Source: Flavobacterium soyangense
Lineage (GTDB): Bacteria > Bacteroidota > Bacteroidia > Flavobacteriales > Flavobacteriaceae
Direction: 5' to 3'
Assembly: GCF_015277675.1 (NCBI RefSeq)
Contig: NZ_JADHEC010000034.1
Location: 1 to 36,776 of the forward strand
Length of the DNA: 36,776 bases
Part shown: in pieces, positions 15,643 to 24,052 of the stretch
How positions within the stretch are numbered: the first letter of the stretch is position 1
Layout of the letters: the number at the start of each line of letters is the position of its first letter
Program-made: the position numbers and the translations under genes
The notes under the pieces: generated by a model
Seen by the model: the letters and a program-made list of their open reading frames with translations, nothing else
What the model was told of the DNA's origin: nothing
Database searches by the model: none

Positions 15643-15701
15643 CAAAAATAAATTATATATATCTTTGCCACAAGTATGTACTTATTTGTAACCTACATAC
15701 T
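15643..15701. promoter_or_regulatory. Divergent promoters and HxlR-type operator
   Basis: TATTTTTG on the minus strand (15643-15650) and TATCTTTG on the plus strand (15660-15667) are both exact TAnnTTTG boxes, serving the oxidoreductase and the HxlR gene. Downstream of the plus-strand box, AGTATGTA (15673-15680) and TACATACT (15694-15701) form a perfect 8-bp inverted repeat with a 13-nt centre. The inner part, GTACTTATTTGTAACCTAC, resembles known HxlR/YodB sites. It lies over or just past the start of the HxlR transcript, consistent with autorepression. Confidence 0.6.
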
Positions 15702-15747
15702 AAAATGATACTAATGTTGATTATCAAATAATTAAATATTAAAAAAA

Positions 15748-16098
15748 ATGAAAAATAGAATTATATCGACTCCAATTTGTTCAGTTGATTATGCTTTTAG
15801 ACGCATTGGTGGAAAATATAAAGGGCGAATTTTGTGGTATTTAAACAGTTGTACTATAATGCGCTATGGAGAGTTGCGAAAACAATTGTCGGACATAACA
15901 CCAAAAATGTTAACTCAATCATTAAGAGAGTTAGAAGATGATGGTTTGATTAACAGAAAAGTTTTTCTTGAAGTCCCTCCCAAAGTAGAATATTCATTGA
16001 CTGATGTTGGATCAGAGCTTATTCCTTTTATAAAACACTTAAAAGATTGGGGAGATAAACAAATGGAAAAAGAAAAATTGGCAAATATTATATGCTGA
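15748..16098 (+). CDS. HxlR-family winged-helix transcriptional regulator
   Basis: A 116-residue HxlR-type regulator. Family marks are a cysteine close to the N-terminus (C11, TPICSVDY), then RRIGGKYKGRILWYL, the recognition helix region MRYGELRKQLSDITPKML, and the wing with EDDGLINRKVF and PPKVEYSLTD. In relatives such as YodB the N-terminal cysteine senses quinones and other thiol-reactive compounds. It is divergent from a quinone oxidoreductase-like gene with an inverted repeat between them, so it very probably controls that gene and itself. Which compound is sensed is inferred only from the family. Confidence 0.88.
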   Translation: MKNRIISTPICSVDYAFRRIGGKYKGRILWYLNSCTIMRYGELRKQLSDITPKMLTQSLRELEDDGLINRKVFLEVPPKVEYSLTDVGSELIPFIKHLKDWGDKQMEKEKLANIIC

Positions 16099-16506
16099 AA
16101 TAAAATTCAAACGCATAATAGCAATAAAATAAAATAATCAATATTTATAAAATAATGACTAAGTTCACGAATCACATTAATCGTTGAGTAATATGATTAC
16201 TGAAATACTTCTAAAAAGTTTTTTTAACTTAAAGACAATAATCAAAAAACATATTAATTTTGAATTTTTTTTGCCAAGGATTTAAATGATTAAAAAAATT
16301 TCATCTCTGATACGGAAATAAAATTAAACAAAACCATGTAATTGGGGAATAAAAAAATCAAATATTTATTAGACTAAAGCCAACTTAAATTATAAATTCA
16401 ATGCAGCAAAATTTTTATACTAAAAACAGAAGACGATAATTACCCCTACTTACATAAAAGGACTTTGATAATTTGCATATAAATGATACAATTATAAATA
16501 AACATA
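16099..16506. other. 408-bp AT-rich gap without visible gene
   Basis: Between the HxlR gene and the NTF2-like gene. Stops are dense in all frames. No convincing hairpin, repeat or TAnnTTTG box was found. Confidence 0.4.
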
Positions 16507-16854
16507 ATGACAATAGAACAAACCATAGAGAAGCAAATGCAAGCTTATGACAATAGAGATATTGATAGTATGATGAGCGTTTTTAGCGAAGATATTACAA
16601 TAATTGACTTTTTAAATAATAAAATATTGATTAATGGAATCAACGAATGTCGAAAGATGTATGTTGATCTTTTTAAAAAATCACCTAATCTTCGGGCAGA
16701 AATAATAAACACTATCACTTTTGATAATAAGGTAATAGTACAGGAATATATACATGGAAGAAATGGAAGTGAGGACAAAATGGAGCAAGTAGTTATTTTC
16801 GAAGTAAATAATAAAAAAATAAACAGAATAAATATTATTAAGGAACTTGCTTAA
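16507..16854 (+). CDS. NTF2/SnoaL-like domain protein (second)
   Basis: A 115-residue protein of the NTF2-like fold. It opens with TIEQTIEKQMQAYDNRDIDS, followed by MMSVFSEDITIIDF, and later shows strand-rich segments KVIVQEYIHG and QVVIFEVNNKKI. This is the usual layout of SnoaL-like or steroid-isomerase-like small proteins, which may be enzymes or binding proteins. It is cytoplasmic and has no signal peptide. It is not close in sequence to the NTF2-like protein at 9971-10444. The gene stands alone, ahead of the SDR promoter. No function is assigned. Confidence 0.72.
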   Translation: MTIEQTIEKQMQAYDNRDIDSMMSVFSEDITIIDFLNNKILINGINECRKMYVDLFKKSPNLRAEIINTITFDNKVIVQEYIHGRNGSEDKMEQVVIFEVNNKKINRINIIKELA

Positions 16855-16961
16855 TTACCTTTTTATGTTTGTAAAATTTGGACCCATAAACTTTTTATAT
16901 GATTTGCAAGGTCATATATTTAAACTCTTTTTTTAATTTTTAAAATATTTTAAAAAATAAC

Positions 16962-17017
16962 GGACTAAATGGTTCGTTATTAATTTTTTTAAATTACATT
17001 TGCGGACTGATTAGTCC
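16962..17017 (+). promoter_or_regulatory. Promoter of the second SDR gene with paired TetR-type operators
   Basis: TACATTTG (16995-17002) is an exact TAnnTTTG box. GGACTGATTAGTCC (17004-17017) lies one base downstream over the expected start, and GGACTAAATGGTTC (16962-16975) lies upstream. Spacing and order match the SDR promoter at 6832-6887, including shared bases between the sites, so the two promoters descend from one or are held together by a common regulator. Confidence 0.7.
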
Positions 17018-17069
17018 AAAATATTTTTTTGGAGACAGAAAAACAAATTATAATTTAAAAATTTAAAAA

Positions 17070-17954
17070 ATGAGTGCAAGTAAAAAAGTAATTGTTATTA
17101 CTGGAACTAGTAGTGGGTTTGGAAAGTTATCGGCTTTTCAATTGTCTTTAGACGGACATCAGATTTACGCAGGGATGAGAAATCCTTTGGGTAGCAATCT
17201 TGAAACAAAAAATGAACTTGAGCAATTTGCTAAAGACAAAAATGTTTTTATTAAGGTAATTGATTTGGATGTAACAGATGACAAATCTGTAGAAAATGCA
17301 ATTGAAGCTGTTGCCAAAGAAGCTGGAACTATTGATGTATTAATCAATAATGCTGGTCAAATGTTTGTAGGAGTTACAGAAGCATTTACTATTGAAGACA
17401 TCAAGAAACAAATGGATGTAAACTTCTTTGGAAGTGTAAGAACAGACCGTGCCGTTTTACCTTATATGAAGAGCCAGAAATCAGGTTTGATAATTCATGT
17501 TAGTTCGTTGTCTGGTAGAGTAGTATTTCCATTCTTTGGAGTTTATAGTGCCAGTAAGTTTGCTATGGAAGCTTATGCCGAGGCATTTCGTTATGAATTG
17601 TCTGGTTTAGGAATTGATTCTGTAATCGTTCAACCAGGACCTTTTGGTACTAGTCTTTTAGGTAAAAGTCCAGAGCCTTCTGATAAATCACGTTTGGAAG
17701 CATATGGCGCTTTAGCTGGTGTTCCAGATCTAATGAAAACTAATTTCCAAGCAATGTATGATGGTGAAAATGCACCAATTCCTCAAGATGTTGCAGATGC
17801 CATAAAAGCATTAGTTGATTCAAATGACAAACGTCCTCTTAGAACTGTTGTTATGCCAAGAGGAATGGATTTTGGTGTTGCTAAATTAAACGAAGGTGTT
17901 TCAGAAGTTCAAAATGACCTTCTAAAAATGTTGCAATTTGATTCTATGATTTAA
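17070..17954 (+). CDS. Short-chain dehydrogenase/reductase (SDR), paralogue of 5904-6788
   Basis: A 294-residue classical SDR. The cofactor motif is TGTSSGFG (11-18), followed by NNAG (93-96), Ser145/146 in HVSSLSG, and Tyr159/Lys163 in YSASK. The C-terminal half contains PGPFGTSLLGKSPEPSDK, a loop also seen in modified form in the paralogue. NAD(P)H-dependent reduction or oxidation of an unknown carbonyl or hydroxyl compound is expected. It lies directly upstream of the TetR gene, is preceded by two operator copies, and is followed by an operator and a terminator hairpin, so derepression by a ligand of that TetR is likely. Confidence 0.88.
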   Translation: MSASKKVIVITGTSSGFGKLSAFQLSLDGHQIYAGMRNPLGSNLETKNELEQFAKDKNVFIKVIDLDVTDDKSVENAIEAVAKEAGTIDVLINNAGQMFVGVTEAFTIEDIKKQMDVNFFGSVRTDRAVLPYMKSQKSGLIIHVSSLSGRVVFPFFGVYSASKFAMEAYAEAFRYELSGLGIDSVIVQPGPFGTSLLGKSPEPSDKSRLEAYGALAGVPDLMKTNFQAMYDGENAPIPQDVADAIKALVDSNDKRPLRTVVMPRGMDFGVAKLNEGVSEVQNDLLKMLQFDSMI

Positions 17955-17967
17955 TTTTCAGAATAAA

Positions 17968-17981
17968 GGACTAATTAGTCT
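17968..17981 (+). promoter_or_regulatory. TetR-type operator upstream of the tetR-family gene
   Basis: GGACTAATTAGTCT is a 13/14 match to the palindrome found at both SDR promoters. It lies 14 bp after the SDR stop and about 10 bp before TAATTTTG (17991-17998), which fits TAnnTTTG, so it would sit within the promoter of the regulator gene and allow autorepression. Confidence 0.6.
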
Positions 17982-17995
17982 AGAATTTATTAATT

Positions 17996-18031
17996 TTGTA
18001 AGGGCGATAAATAGCCCTTACAATTTTTTTT
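17996..18031 (+). terminator. Terminator-like hairpin immediately before the tetR-family start codon
   Basis: TTGTAAGGGC (17996-18005) and GCCCTTACAA (18014-18023) form a perfect 10-bp stem with an 8-nt loop, followed by eight T (18024-18031). The start codon follows 3 bp later at 18035. It would end SDR transcripts, but it also lies inside the leader of any transcript from the TAATTTTG box, where it could act as an attenuator. Confidence 0.75.
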
Positions 18032-18034
18032 AAT

Positions 18035-18616
18035 ATGGCAAGAAATAGAGAATTTAATACAGAAGAAGTTTTAGATAAAGCGGTTGAACTGTTTTGGCAC
18101 AAAGGCTATAATGGTGTTTCGACCCAAGAGATGATTGATGATTTTGGCATTAGTAAATCAAGCATGTACGGTGCGTTTGGTGATAAGAAACAGTGGTTTA
18201 TTGCTGCTTTGACCCGCTATCAAAAGCGTGCAATTATGGAAGTTCAAAGTAGTTTTCAAGAATATGATAATGTGAAAGACATGATTCAAAAAATACTTGA
18301 AAGTACTGCTGAAAATGCCATGTCAGATAAGAATCATAAAGGATGCTTTATCGTTAATAGTGCTATTGAATTAGCCCCTCATGATATTCAGGTTGCTACT
18401 ATACTTCGCAATCACAGGGATATGCTTGAAACTATATTAGTAGAGGCTATAACAAAAGGAATTGAAAAAAAAGAATTTTCAAAAGATAAAGATCCTAAAG
18501 TATTAAGTCGATTACTGTGTTGTACAATAAGCGGTATTGAAGCTGATTCAAAGTTTATAGAACAAACATCTTATTTTGAAAGTTGTATCAAAACGATAAT
18601 GAAAGTTCTTGACTAG
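18035..18616 (+). CDS. TetR/AcrR-family transcriptional regulator
   Basis: A 193-residue TetR-type repressor. The N-terminal helix-turn-helix spans about residues 7-52, with EEVLDKAVELFWHKGYNGVS and the recognition part GISKSSMYGAFGDKKQWF. The rest is the helical ligand and dimer domain (NHKGCFIVNSAIELAPHD). This layout matches the AcrR-like regulators of small-molecule-inducible reductases and pumps. Palindromes GGACTNATTAGTCC occur at its own promoter and at both SDR promoters (6832, 17004), so a three-promoter regulon is proposed. The inducer is unknown; an aldehyde, ketone or quinone handled by the SDRs is a reasonable guess. Confidence 0.9.
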   Translation: MARNREFNTEEVLDKAVELFWHKGYNGVSTQEMIDDFGISKSSMYGAFGDKKQWFIAALTRYQKRAIMEVQSSFQEYDNVKDMIQKILESTAENAMSDKNHKGCFIVNSAIELAPHDIQVATILRNHRDMLETILVEAITKGIEKKEFSKDKDPKVLSRLLCCTISGIEADSKFIEQTSYFESCIKTIMKVLD

Positions 18617-18793
18617 CAATCTTTAAAAAGACATTTTTAATATCAAACTCCTGGTCGTAAAGGTAAAAGTATATATAGACCATATCTTATTAAAGGTTTT
18701 AAGCTATTTTTTTGAATGGAAAAACATGGATGTTTGGAACATAATAGGTGAAATAAGGATTTAAGTAAAATACCTAAGACCTTGATTTTGTTT

Positions 18794-21700
18794 TCAATTT
18801 TGATATTTCTCAAGAATATGCTTAAAATGTGTTTCATTTTTATACACTTGAGTCAACAAACTTGGTAAAACGACCAATAATAACGGCATTGCAACAATAA
18901 ATCCGCCAATTACTGCAATTGCTAAAGGCTGGTGCAATTCTGAACCCGTTCCTATTCCAATTGCTAATGGTAAAAGTGCAATTATTGCCCCTAAAGCTGT
19001 CATTAATTTTGGACGCAATCGAGTTGAAATGGAATAGATTATAGATTGATTTACATTTCTTGTCAGTTTGAAAGTTTCTCGAAATTGCAAGAAGGTGAAA
19101 ATAGCATTTTCAGCAATGATGCCCACAATCATAATGATTCCTGTATAGCTTCCAACGTTTAATGGTGTTCCTGTTATATAAAGTAAAATATAACTTCCTG
19201 CAATACCTAAAACTGAAATCAAAAGGATAACCAATGCAATTCTGAAATCCCGAAAAAGAAATAAAATTACTCCAAAAACTAATAAAGATGAAGTTATTAA
19301 AATCAGTAATAATTCTCTAAAAGATTGTTGTTGGTCTTTGTAAGCACCGGCATATTCAATGTAATAACCAGTGGGCAAATGAACTTCCTGTGAAACTCTA
19401 TCCTGAATTTCTTGCATCACACTCCCCAAATCCCGATTGTCCAATCGTCCGGTTACCACACTCATCATTTGGAGATTTTCACGTTCAATTTCGGCAACTC
19501 CTTTTTGGACAGAAATTGTAACCAAATTCGAAATAGGAATAGATTGTCCGCTGGGCAAGAATATTTTGAGTTGTCTAATGTCTTCCAAACTTCGTTTCTG
19601 TCCATTAGCATAAATTAATCGTATTGGTATTTGTTTTTCGTTTTCTAACAAACTGCCTACAACATTTCCTTCTAATGCGGTTTGCATCTGAAATTGTAAA
19701 TCAGTAGGAGTAATTCCATACTGTGCTAATTGTGTATAATTAGGTTGGATATTTATGGCTGGACCAGCTAGAACAGTACCATCAAAAACATCGGCAGTTC
19801 CTTTGACTTTTTCGGCAATTGTAGCAACTTGTCGGGCTATTTTTTGTAATTCTACTTGATTGTTTCCAAAAACTTTGACCTCAATTGGTGAAACAGAACT
19901 CATTAAATCGCCCAACATATCACCAATAACTTGACCGAAATCGATTCGCAAAGCGGGTTGTGTGGCTTCCACTTTGGCACGAATTTCATCTATGACATCA
20001 TTGCTGGTTTTGCTTCTTTTTTTCTTTAATTGAATTAAATAATCACCCCGATTGGGCTCCGTAATAAAAAATCCCATTTGTGTTCCAGTTCTTCTACTAT
20101 AAGCTTCTACTCCGGGAATTTTGATAATGATTTTTTCCACTTCATTCAACATTCTGTCGGTTTCTTCAAGTGAAGTTCCTGGAGGACTTTCGTAATCCAA
20201 AATAATACTTCCTTCGTCCATTTCTGGTAAAAAACCCGTTTCTAATTTGGGTAAAACAATAAAAATAGAGAGCGCTAAAAATGCACAAAATAAAATGCTA
20301 ATAATGGGTTTTCCAATAAAATAAGCCACCCAGTTTTGAGTTTTTACCTCATGTATTTCGGCTTTTATTTGATTTTTAGAACTTACTTTTTCTTTTTTAG
20401 AAAGCAATAAATAAACCACTGGGAGCAACAACCAAGTAACAAAAAAAGAACAAACCAAAGTAATAATCATCGTGTCGGTGAGTACTTTGAAATAAGAACC
20501 TGCAACACCACTCATTAAAACAAAAGGAATAAAAATTACAATGGTACTAATTGATGAACCCAACATTGCGGGAAATAGATAGTGAATTGCTTTTTGTAAA
20601 AGCGAAATTGTTGGCTCGTCAGGATGCTCTTCGTGGGTTCGATGAATTTGCTCCACAACTACAATGGCATCGTCGATAATTAATCCCAAAGCTGCCGCTA
20701 AAGCACCCAAAGTCATAACATTGAATGTTTCACCCATGAGATATAAAACAATAAGAGTTAATCCTAAGGTTACCGGAATAGTTATCAAAATGGTAGCACT
20801 GGCTTTGGCAGACTTCAAAAACAGAACCGCAACAATTATAGCTAATAATAATCCTATTAACAAGCTGTCAGTTACACTGCTTACGGCATCATTTACAAAA
20901 GTGGCTTGTTGATAATAGGGTGTGATATGAATATCTTTTGGAAGTATTTTTGTTAAATCTTCTAATTTTGAGCTCATTGCATCTGTAAGCGAAATCAAAT
21001 TAGAATTGGGTTGTTTTATTACGGCAACCAATATGCTTTCCTTTCCATTGGCATTGACTTTTATATACTCTTTGGCTTCCTTAATTTCAACAGCAGCAAT
21101 ATCTTTTAGGGTAATAATTCCTTTTCCGTTGTTTCTTAAAACGAGATTTTCGAGTTCTTCTTTTTTATCAACTTGCGCATCGGTAATGGTTAAATACATA
21201 TAACGATAATCCGACAAATACCCATTAGATTTTATGAAATTAGTTTCGTTCATCACTTGCGTAATCGAATTTGGTGTAATACCAAAAGCCCGCATTTTAT
21301 CAGAATCTAATGATAACCAATATTCTTTTTCTTTTCCGCCAATAATCCGAATTTCGGAAACACCATCAATTTGTGAAAGGAAAGGCTTGATTGTATAATT
21401 GGCAATTTTTTTTAATTCAATTGCTGATTTTCCTTTGCCTTCAATCGCATAACCTATTACAGGAAGAATGGAAGGGTTCATTTTCTCGACTGTAATTTGT
21501 GTATCGGGTGGCAAATCATTTTTAATTTGGTTAATTTGGGCTTCTATTCTGGTTTTGCTCAAATCAATATCCGATTTCCAATCCATAAAAGCCGATATTT
21601 CGCAACTCCCACGGCTGGTCGTACTGCGAACGGTTTTTAAATCTTGTACTTTTTTAATGGCATTTTCTAGTGGTTTAGTAACCGTTATCATCATTTTGTC

Positions 21701-21862
21701 GATGGGTTGTTGTCCTGCATCGGCAATGATTTTAATTTTTGGAAAGGTAATTTCAGGAAACAAACTCGTTTGCATTTTTGAATAGGCAAAAAATCCACCC
21801 AAAATAATTAGGAAGATAATGGCGCTTAAGCCGTTTTTATGTTTCGCAAAATAGTTATTCAT
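18794..21862 (-). CDS. RND efflux transporter permease
   Basis: A 1022-residue inner-membrane RND permease with the usual two repeats of one helix, a large periplasmic loop and a helix bundle. TM4 carries the acidic pair in GLIIDDAIVVVEQ (D397, D398), as in AcrB-type drug pumps. In TM10 the site of the AcrB Lys940 (SAKNAIL) reads IAENAIF, so Lys is replaced by Glu. The set of proton-relay residues is thus neither the classic drug-pump nor the classic CusA/CzcA set. It is the last gene of an operon with its adaptor (5 bp upstream) and TolC partner. The substrate class cannot be settled from the sequence. Confidence 0.88.
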   Translation of the reverse strand: MNNYFAKHKNGLSAIIFLIILGGFFAYSKMQTSLFPEITFPKIKIIADAGQQPIDKMMITVTKPLENAIKKVQDLKTVRSTTSRGSCEISAFMDWKSDIDLSKTRIEAQINQIKNDLPPDTQITVEKMNPSILPVIGYAIEGKGKSAIELKKIANYTIKPFLSQIDGVSEIRIIGGKEKEYWLSLDSDKMRAFGITPNSITQVMNETNFIKSNGYLSDYRYMYLTITDAQVDKKEELENLVLRNNGKGIITLKDIAAVEIKEAKEYIKVNANGKESILVAVIKQPNSNLISLTDAMSSKLEDLTKILPKDIHITPYYQQATFVNDAVSSVTDSLLIGLLLAIIVAVLFLKSAKASATILITIPVTLGLTLIVLYLMGETFNVMTLGALAAALGLIIDDAIVVVEQIHRTHEEHPDEPTISLLQKAIHYLFPAMLGSSISTIVIFIPFVLMSGVAGSYFKVLTDTMIITLVCSFFVTWLLLPVVYLLLSKKEKVSSKNQIKAEIHEVKTQNWVAYFIGKPIISILFCAFLALSIFIVLPKLETGFLPEMDEGSIILDYESPPGTSLEETDRMLNEVEKIIIKIPGVEAYSRRTGTQMGFFITEPNRGDYLIQLKKKRSKTSNDVIDEIRAKVEATQPALRIDFGQVIGDMLGDLMSSVSPIEVKVFGNNQVELQKIARQVATIAEKVKGTADVFDGTVLAGPAINIQPNYTQLAQYGITPTDLQFQMQTALEGNVVGSLLENEKQIPIRLIYANGQKRSLEDIRQLKIFLPSGQSIPISNLVTISVQKGVAEIERENLQMMSVVTGRLDNRDLGSVMQEIQDRVSQEVHLPTGYYIEYAGAYKDQQQSFRELLLILITSSLLVFGVILFLFRDFRIALVILLISVLGIAGSYILLYITGTPLNVGSYTGIIMIVGIIAENAIFTFLQFRETFKLTRNVNQSIIYSISTRLRPKLMTALGAIIALLPLAIGIGTGSELHQPLAIAVIGGFIVAMPLLLVVLPSLLTQVYKNETHFKHILEKYQN

Positions 21863-21867
21863 TAAAA

Positions 21868-22782
21868 TTAGTTTTTAATTACTTTTACCTTAATCGTATC
21901 TGAAACCCCATAATTTCCTGTAAGTAAGATTTTATCTTCAGCGATTAAAATTGGTGAAATGATTTCTATTCTATCATCCGTTTCAACTCCTTTTTCTATT
22001 GGAATTTTAATTGCTGTATTTGAATTTATCATTTTCATAATCCAAAAGTTAGTTTCAGTTTCATCGCTTAAAACCGCCGATTTTGGCAACGAAATGGTTT
22101 TGGAATTTGAGGTTTTGTTAATCCGAACTTTTACAATTAAATTCTCTGGAATATCTTGTTTCCCATTTATTTTTAAGACGACATTTTGTGTTTGCGAAGT
22201 GGCATCAACAGTTGGCAAAAAATTTTGAACCGTTGCTGATCTCTTAGTGGCATCTGGCAAAGACACATTCAATTGTTGTCCAAGTTTAATGTATTTTTTC
22301 AATTCATAAGGTAAGCTCATAACAATTGCAAAACTTTTGGCATCATTAATAGTAACCAATGGATCGCCATCCTGAACATAATCGCCTTGTTGCACATTAA
22401 CCATTGTTACAATTCCATTTGTATTAGAAAGCACCTTAATTGCTCTGCCAAAATTCAACGTTGGATCTATTTTATTTATGGTATTTCCTAAAATTTTTGC
22501 TTCACGGGTTTTGATTGAAAACAATTCCTTTCCGTTAGTTACAAAATCATTATTAGCGACATTTACCGAATTCAAATAACCAGTTGCATTGGCTTTGATG
22601 CTATTTTTGACCAAATAGGTTGCCGTTGCATTGAGGTCGATATAACTTTCCATTTCTGAACTGTCAATAGTGGTTATAGTTACAGGAATACTAGCGTCAA
22701 TAGGTTTTTCGGTTGCTGTTTTGTCTTTGCAAGAAAGAAAAAAGGAAGCAAAAAATATAAAAAATAAAATAATTTTTTTCAT
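21868..22782 (-). CDS. RND periplasmic adaptor (membrane fusion) lipoprotein
   Basis: A 304-residue membrane fusion protein. It has a lipoprotein signal with lipobox FFLSC (C18), followed by a barrel-sandwich/lipoyl-type domain (ANATGYLNSVNVANNDFVTN and ATGIVTMVNVQQGDY-like repeats at about 65-130) and C-terminal beta-barrel regions. The hairpin is short, so this is a compact adaptor. It links the permease (18794-21862) with the TolC-like channel (22787-24025); the genes are 5 and 4 bp apart, so assembly as a tripartite pump is well supported by order. Substrate is unknown. Confidence 0.85.
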   Translation of the reverse strand: MKKIILFFIFFASFFLSCKDKTATEKPIDASIPVTITTIDSSEMESYIDLNATATYLVKNSIKANATGYLNSVNVANNDFVTNGKELFSIKTREAKILGNTINKIDPTLNFGRAIKVLSNTNGIVTMVNVQQGDYVQDGDPLVTINDAKSFAIVMSLPYELKKYIKLGQQLNVSLPDATKRSATVQNFLPTVDATSQTQNVVLKINGKQDIPENLIVKVRINKTSNSKTISLPKSAVLSDETETNFWIMKMINSNTAIKIPIEKGVETDDRIEIISPILIAEDKILLTGNYGVSDTIKVKVIKN

Positions 22783-22786
22783 ATAA

Positions 22787-24025
22787 TTAGTCGTTAAAAC
22801 TCCAATAATTGATTTCGTTAATGATTTGAAGTTTGTTGATTTTATTTTGGGAAATCGTATTGTTAATCATTATTACATTTCCGACAGCAATAACAAAATC
22901 AGTGATTTGAGCATCGCCGGACAACAATAATTTTTTATCCGCTTCAATGAGTGCATCAGCAATCTGAAGCTGCGACTGTAGTTGGTTTTCGGTTGCTATT
23001 GCTTGTCTCAGTTCCTGGTTAAGCATCAATAATTGTTGTTGGTATTGCTTGTTGAAATTGTTTTTATAAGCTATATTAGTTGCTAGCGCAGTTTCATTTT
23101 TTTGATGTTGCAGTGTTTTTTGATTACCATCATAAATAGGAATGGACAACCCAAAACCAACGCTAAGGCCTAGATTTTTATAGCCTTGGTAAGTGAAACT
23201 CGATAAATATCCGGCGTCTGCAAGCAAGGATAAAGAAGGTTTGTAATTGTTGTCGATTAACTTATTTTGGTTTTTTATTTTCAAACTATCCACTTCAAAT
23301 TGTTTTAGAAAAACAATTTTTTCCTCATTTTCAATGCTTTTCAAAACAATCTCCGGCTTTTTTAATTTAACAAATGACGTATCCGTTTCTCCGGATAAAT
23401 AATTGAGTAAACTTAAATCATTTTGATATTGTTGTTGGAGTAGCAAAACTTGCAATTCCTGTTGTTTTACCGTCGAAAGAAAAAGCAAATAATCGGTTTG
23501 TTTGTAAATGGAATTTTGGGTTAATTTTTTCAATACATCAGTGCCGTTTTTTAAAAGGCTTATCATTTTTTGATTGTAATCCATTTGATCTAAACTTCCT
23601 GATGTAGTTATGTATTGAGAAATTATCGCTTTATTCAAATCTTTTAAGGCAATACTTTTATTCAAAAGCAAACCGTCTTTCATCAATTTGAACGTTTCAG
23701 CTTGCGAATTGACGATGCCTTTTCCAATGATTTTTTGATTAACTCCAATCAAACCCGATACTAATTGTCCATTGGTGACAGCGGTATCATATCCATATCC
23801 ATTTAAAGTTGGAGCATAATTGGCATTAAGATTTACTGATATTAGGGGTTTATAATTGGCTCGATTTATCAAACTATCCAAGGCATTGGATTTAATTTGA
23901 TTGGACAAATCTTTCAGCAAAGGCGAATTTGTTTGTGCTTTTTCGATATAAAAGCGTAAGTCCTTTTCTTGCGAAAAAGACTTAATACTAAGTAAAAACA
24001 GAATGAAAAAATAGAATGATTTCAT
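22787..24025 (-). CDS. TolC-family outer membrane efflux channel
   Basis: A 412-residue outer membrane protein with an N-terminal signal peptide (MKSFYFFILFLLSIKSFSQ), long helical stretches rich in Gln, Asn and Leu, and short beta segments such as GLSVGFGLSIPIYDG, a signature of the TolC/OEP strand region. It would form the trimeric exit duct of the RND pump encoded downstream. It follows the beta-propeller gene after 27 bp and precedes the adaptor gene by 4 bp, all on the minus strand. Confidence 0.85.
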   Translation of the reverse strand: MKSFYFFILFLLSIKSFSQEKDLRFYIEKAQTNSPLLKDLSNQIKSNALDSLINRANYKPLISVNLNANYAPTLNGYGYDTAVTNGQLVSGLIGVNQKIIGKGIVNSQAETFKLMKDGLLLNKSIALKDLNKAIISQYITTSGSLDQMDYNQKMISLLKNGTDVLKKLTQNSIYKQTDYLLFLSTVKQQELQVLLLQQQYQNDLSLLNYLSGETDTSFVKLKKPEIVLKSIENEEKIVFLKQFEVDSLKIKNQNKLIDNNYKPSLSLLADAGYLSSFTYQGYKNLGLSVGFGLSIPIYDGNQKTLQHQKNETALATNIAYKNNFNKQYQQQLLMLNQELRQAIATENQLQSQLQIADALIEADKKLLLSGDAQITDFVIAVGNVIMINNTISQNKINKLQIINEINYWSFND

Positions 24026-24052
24026 TGGATAAATTTATACAATAAAAATTGA

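Noticed and set aside
18617..18793. Possible small gene or terminator between the tetR-family gene and the RND permease gene
   Set aside because: Stops occur in all frames, and no strong hairpin with a T-run was found in this convergent gap.
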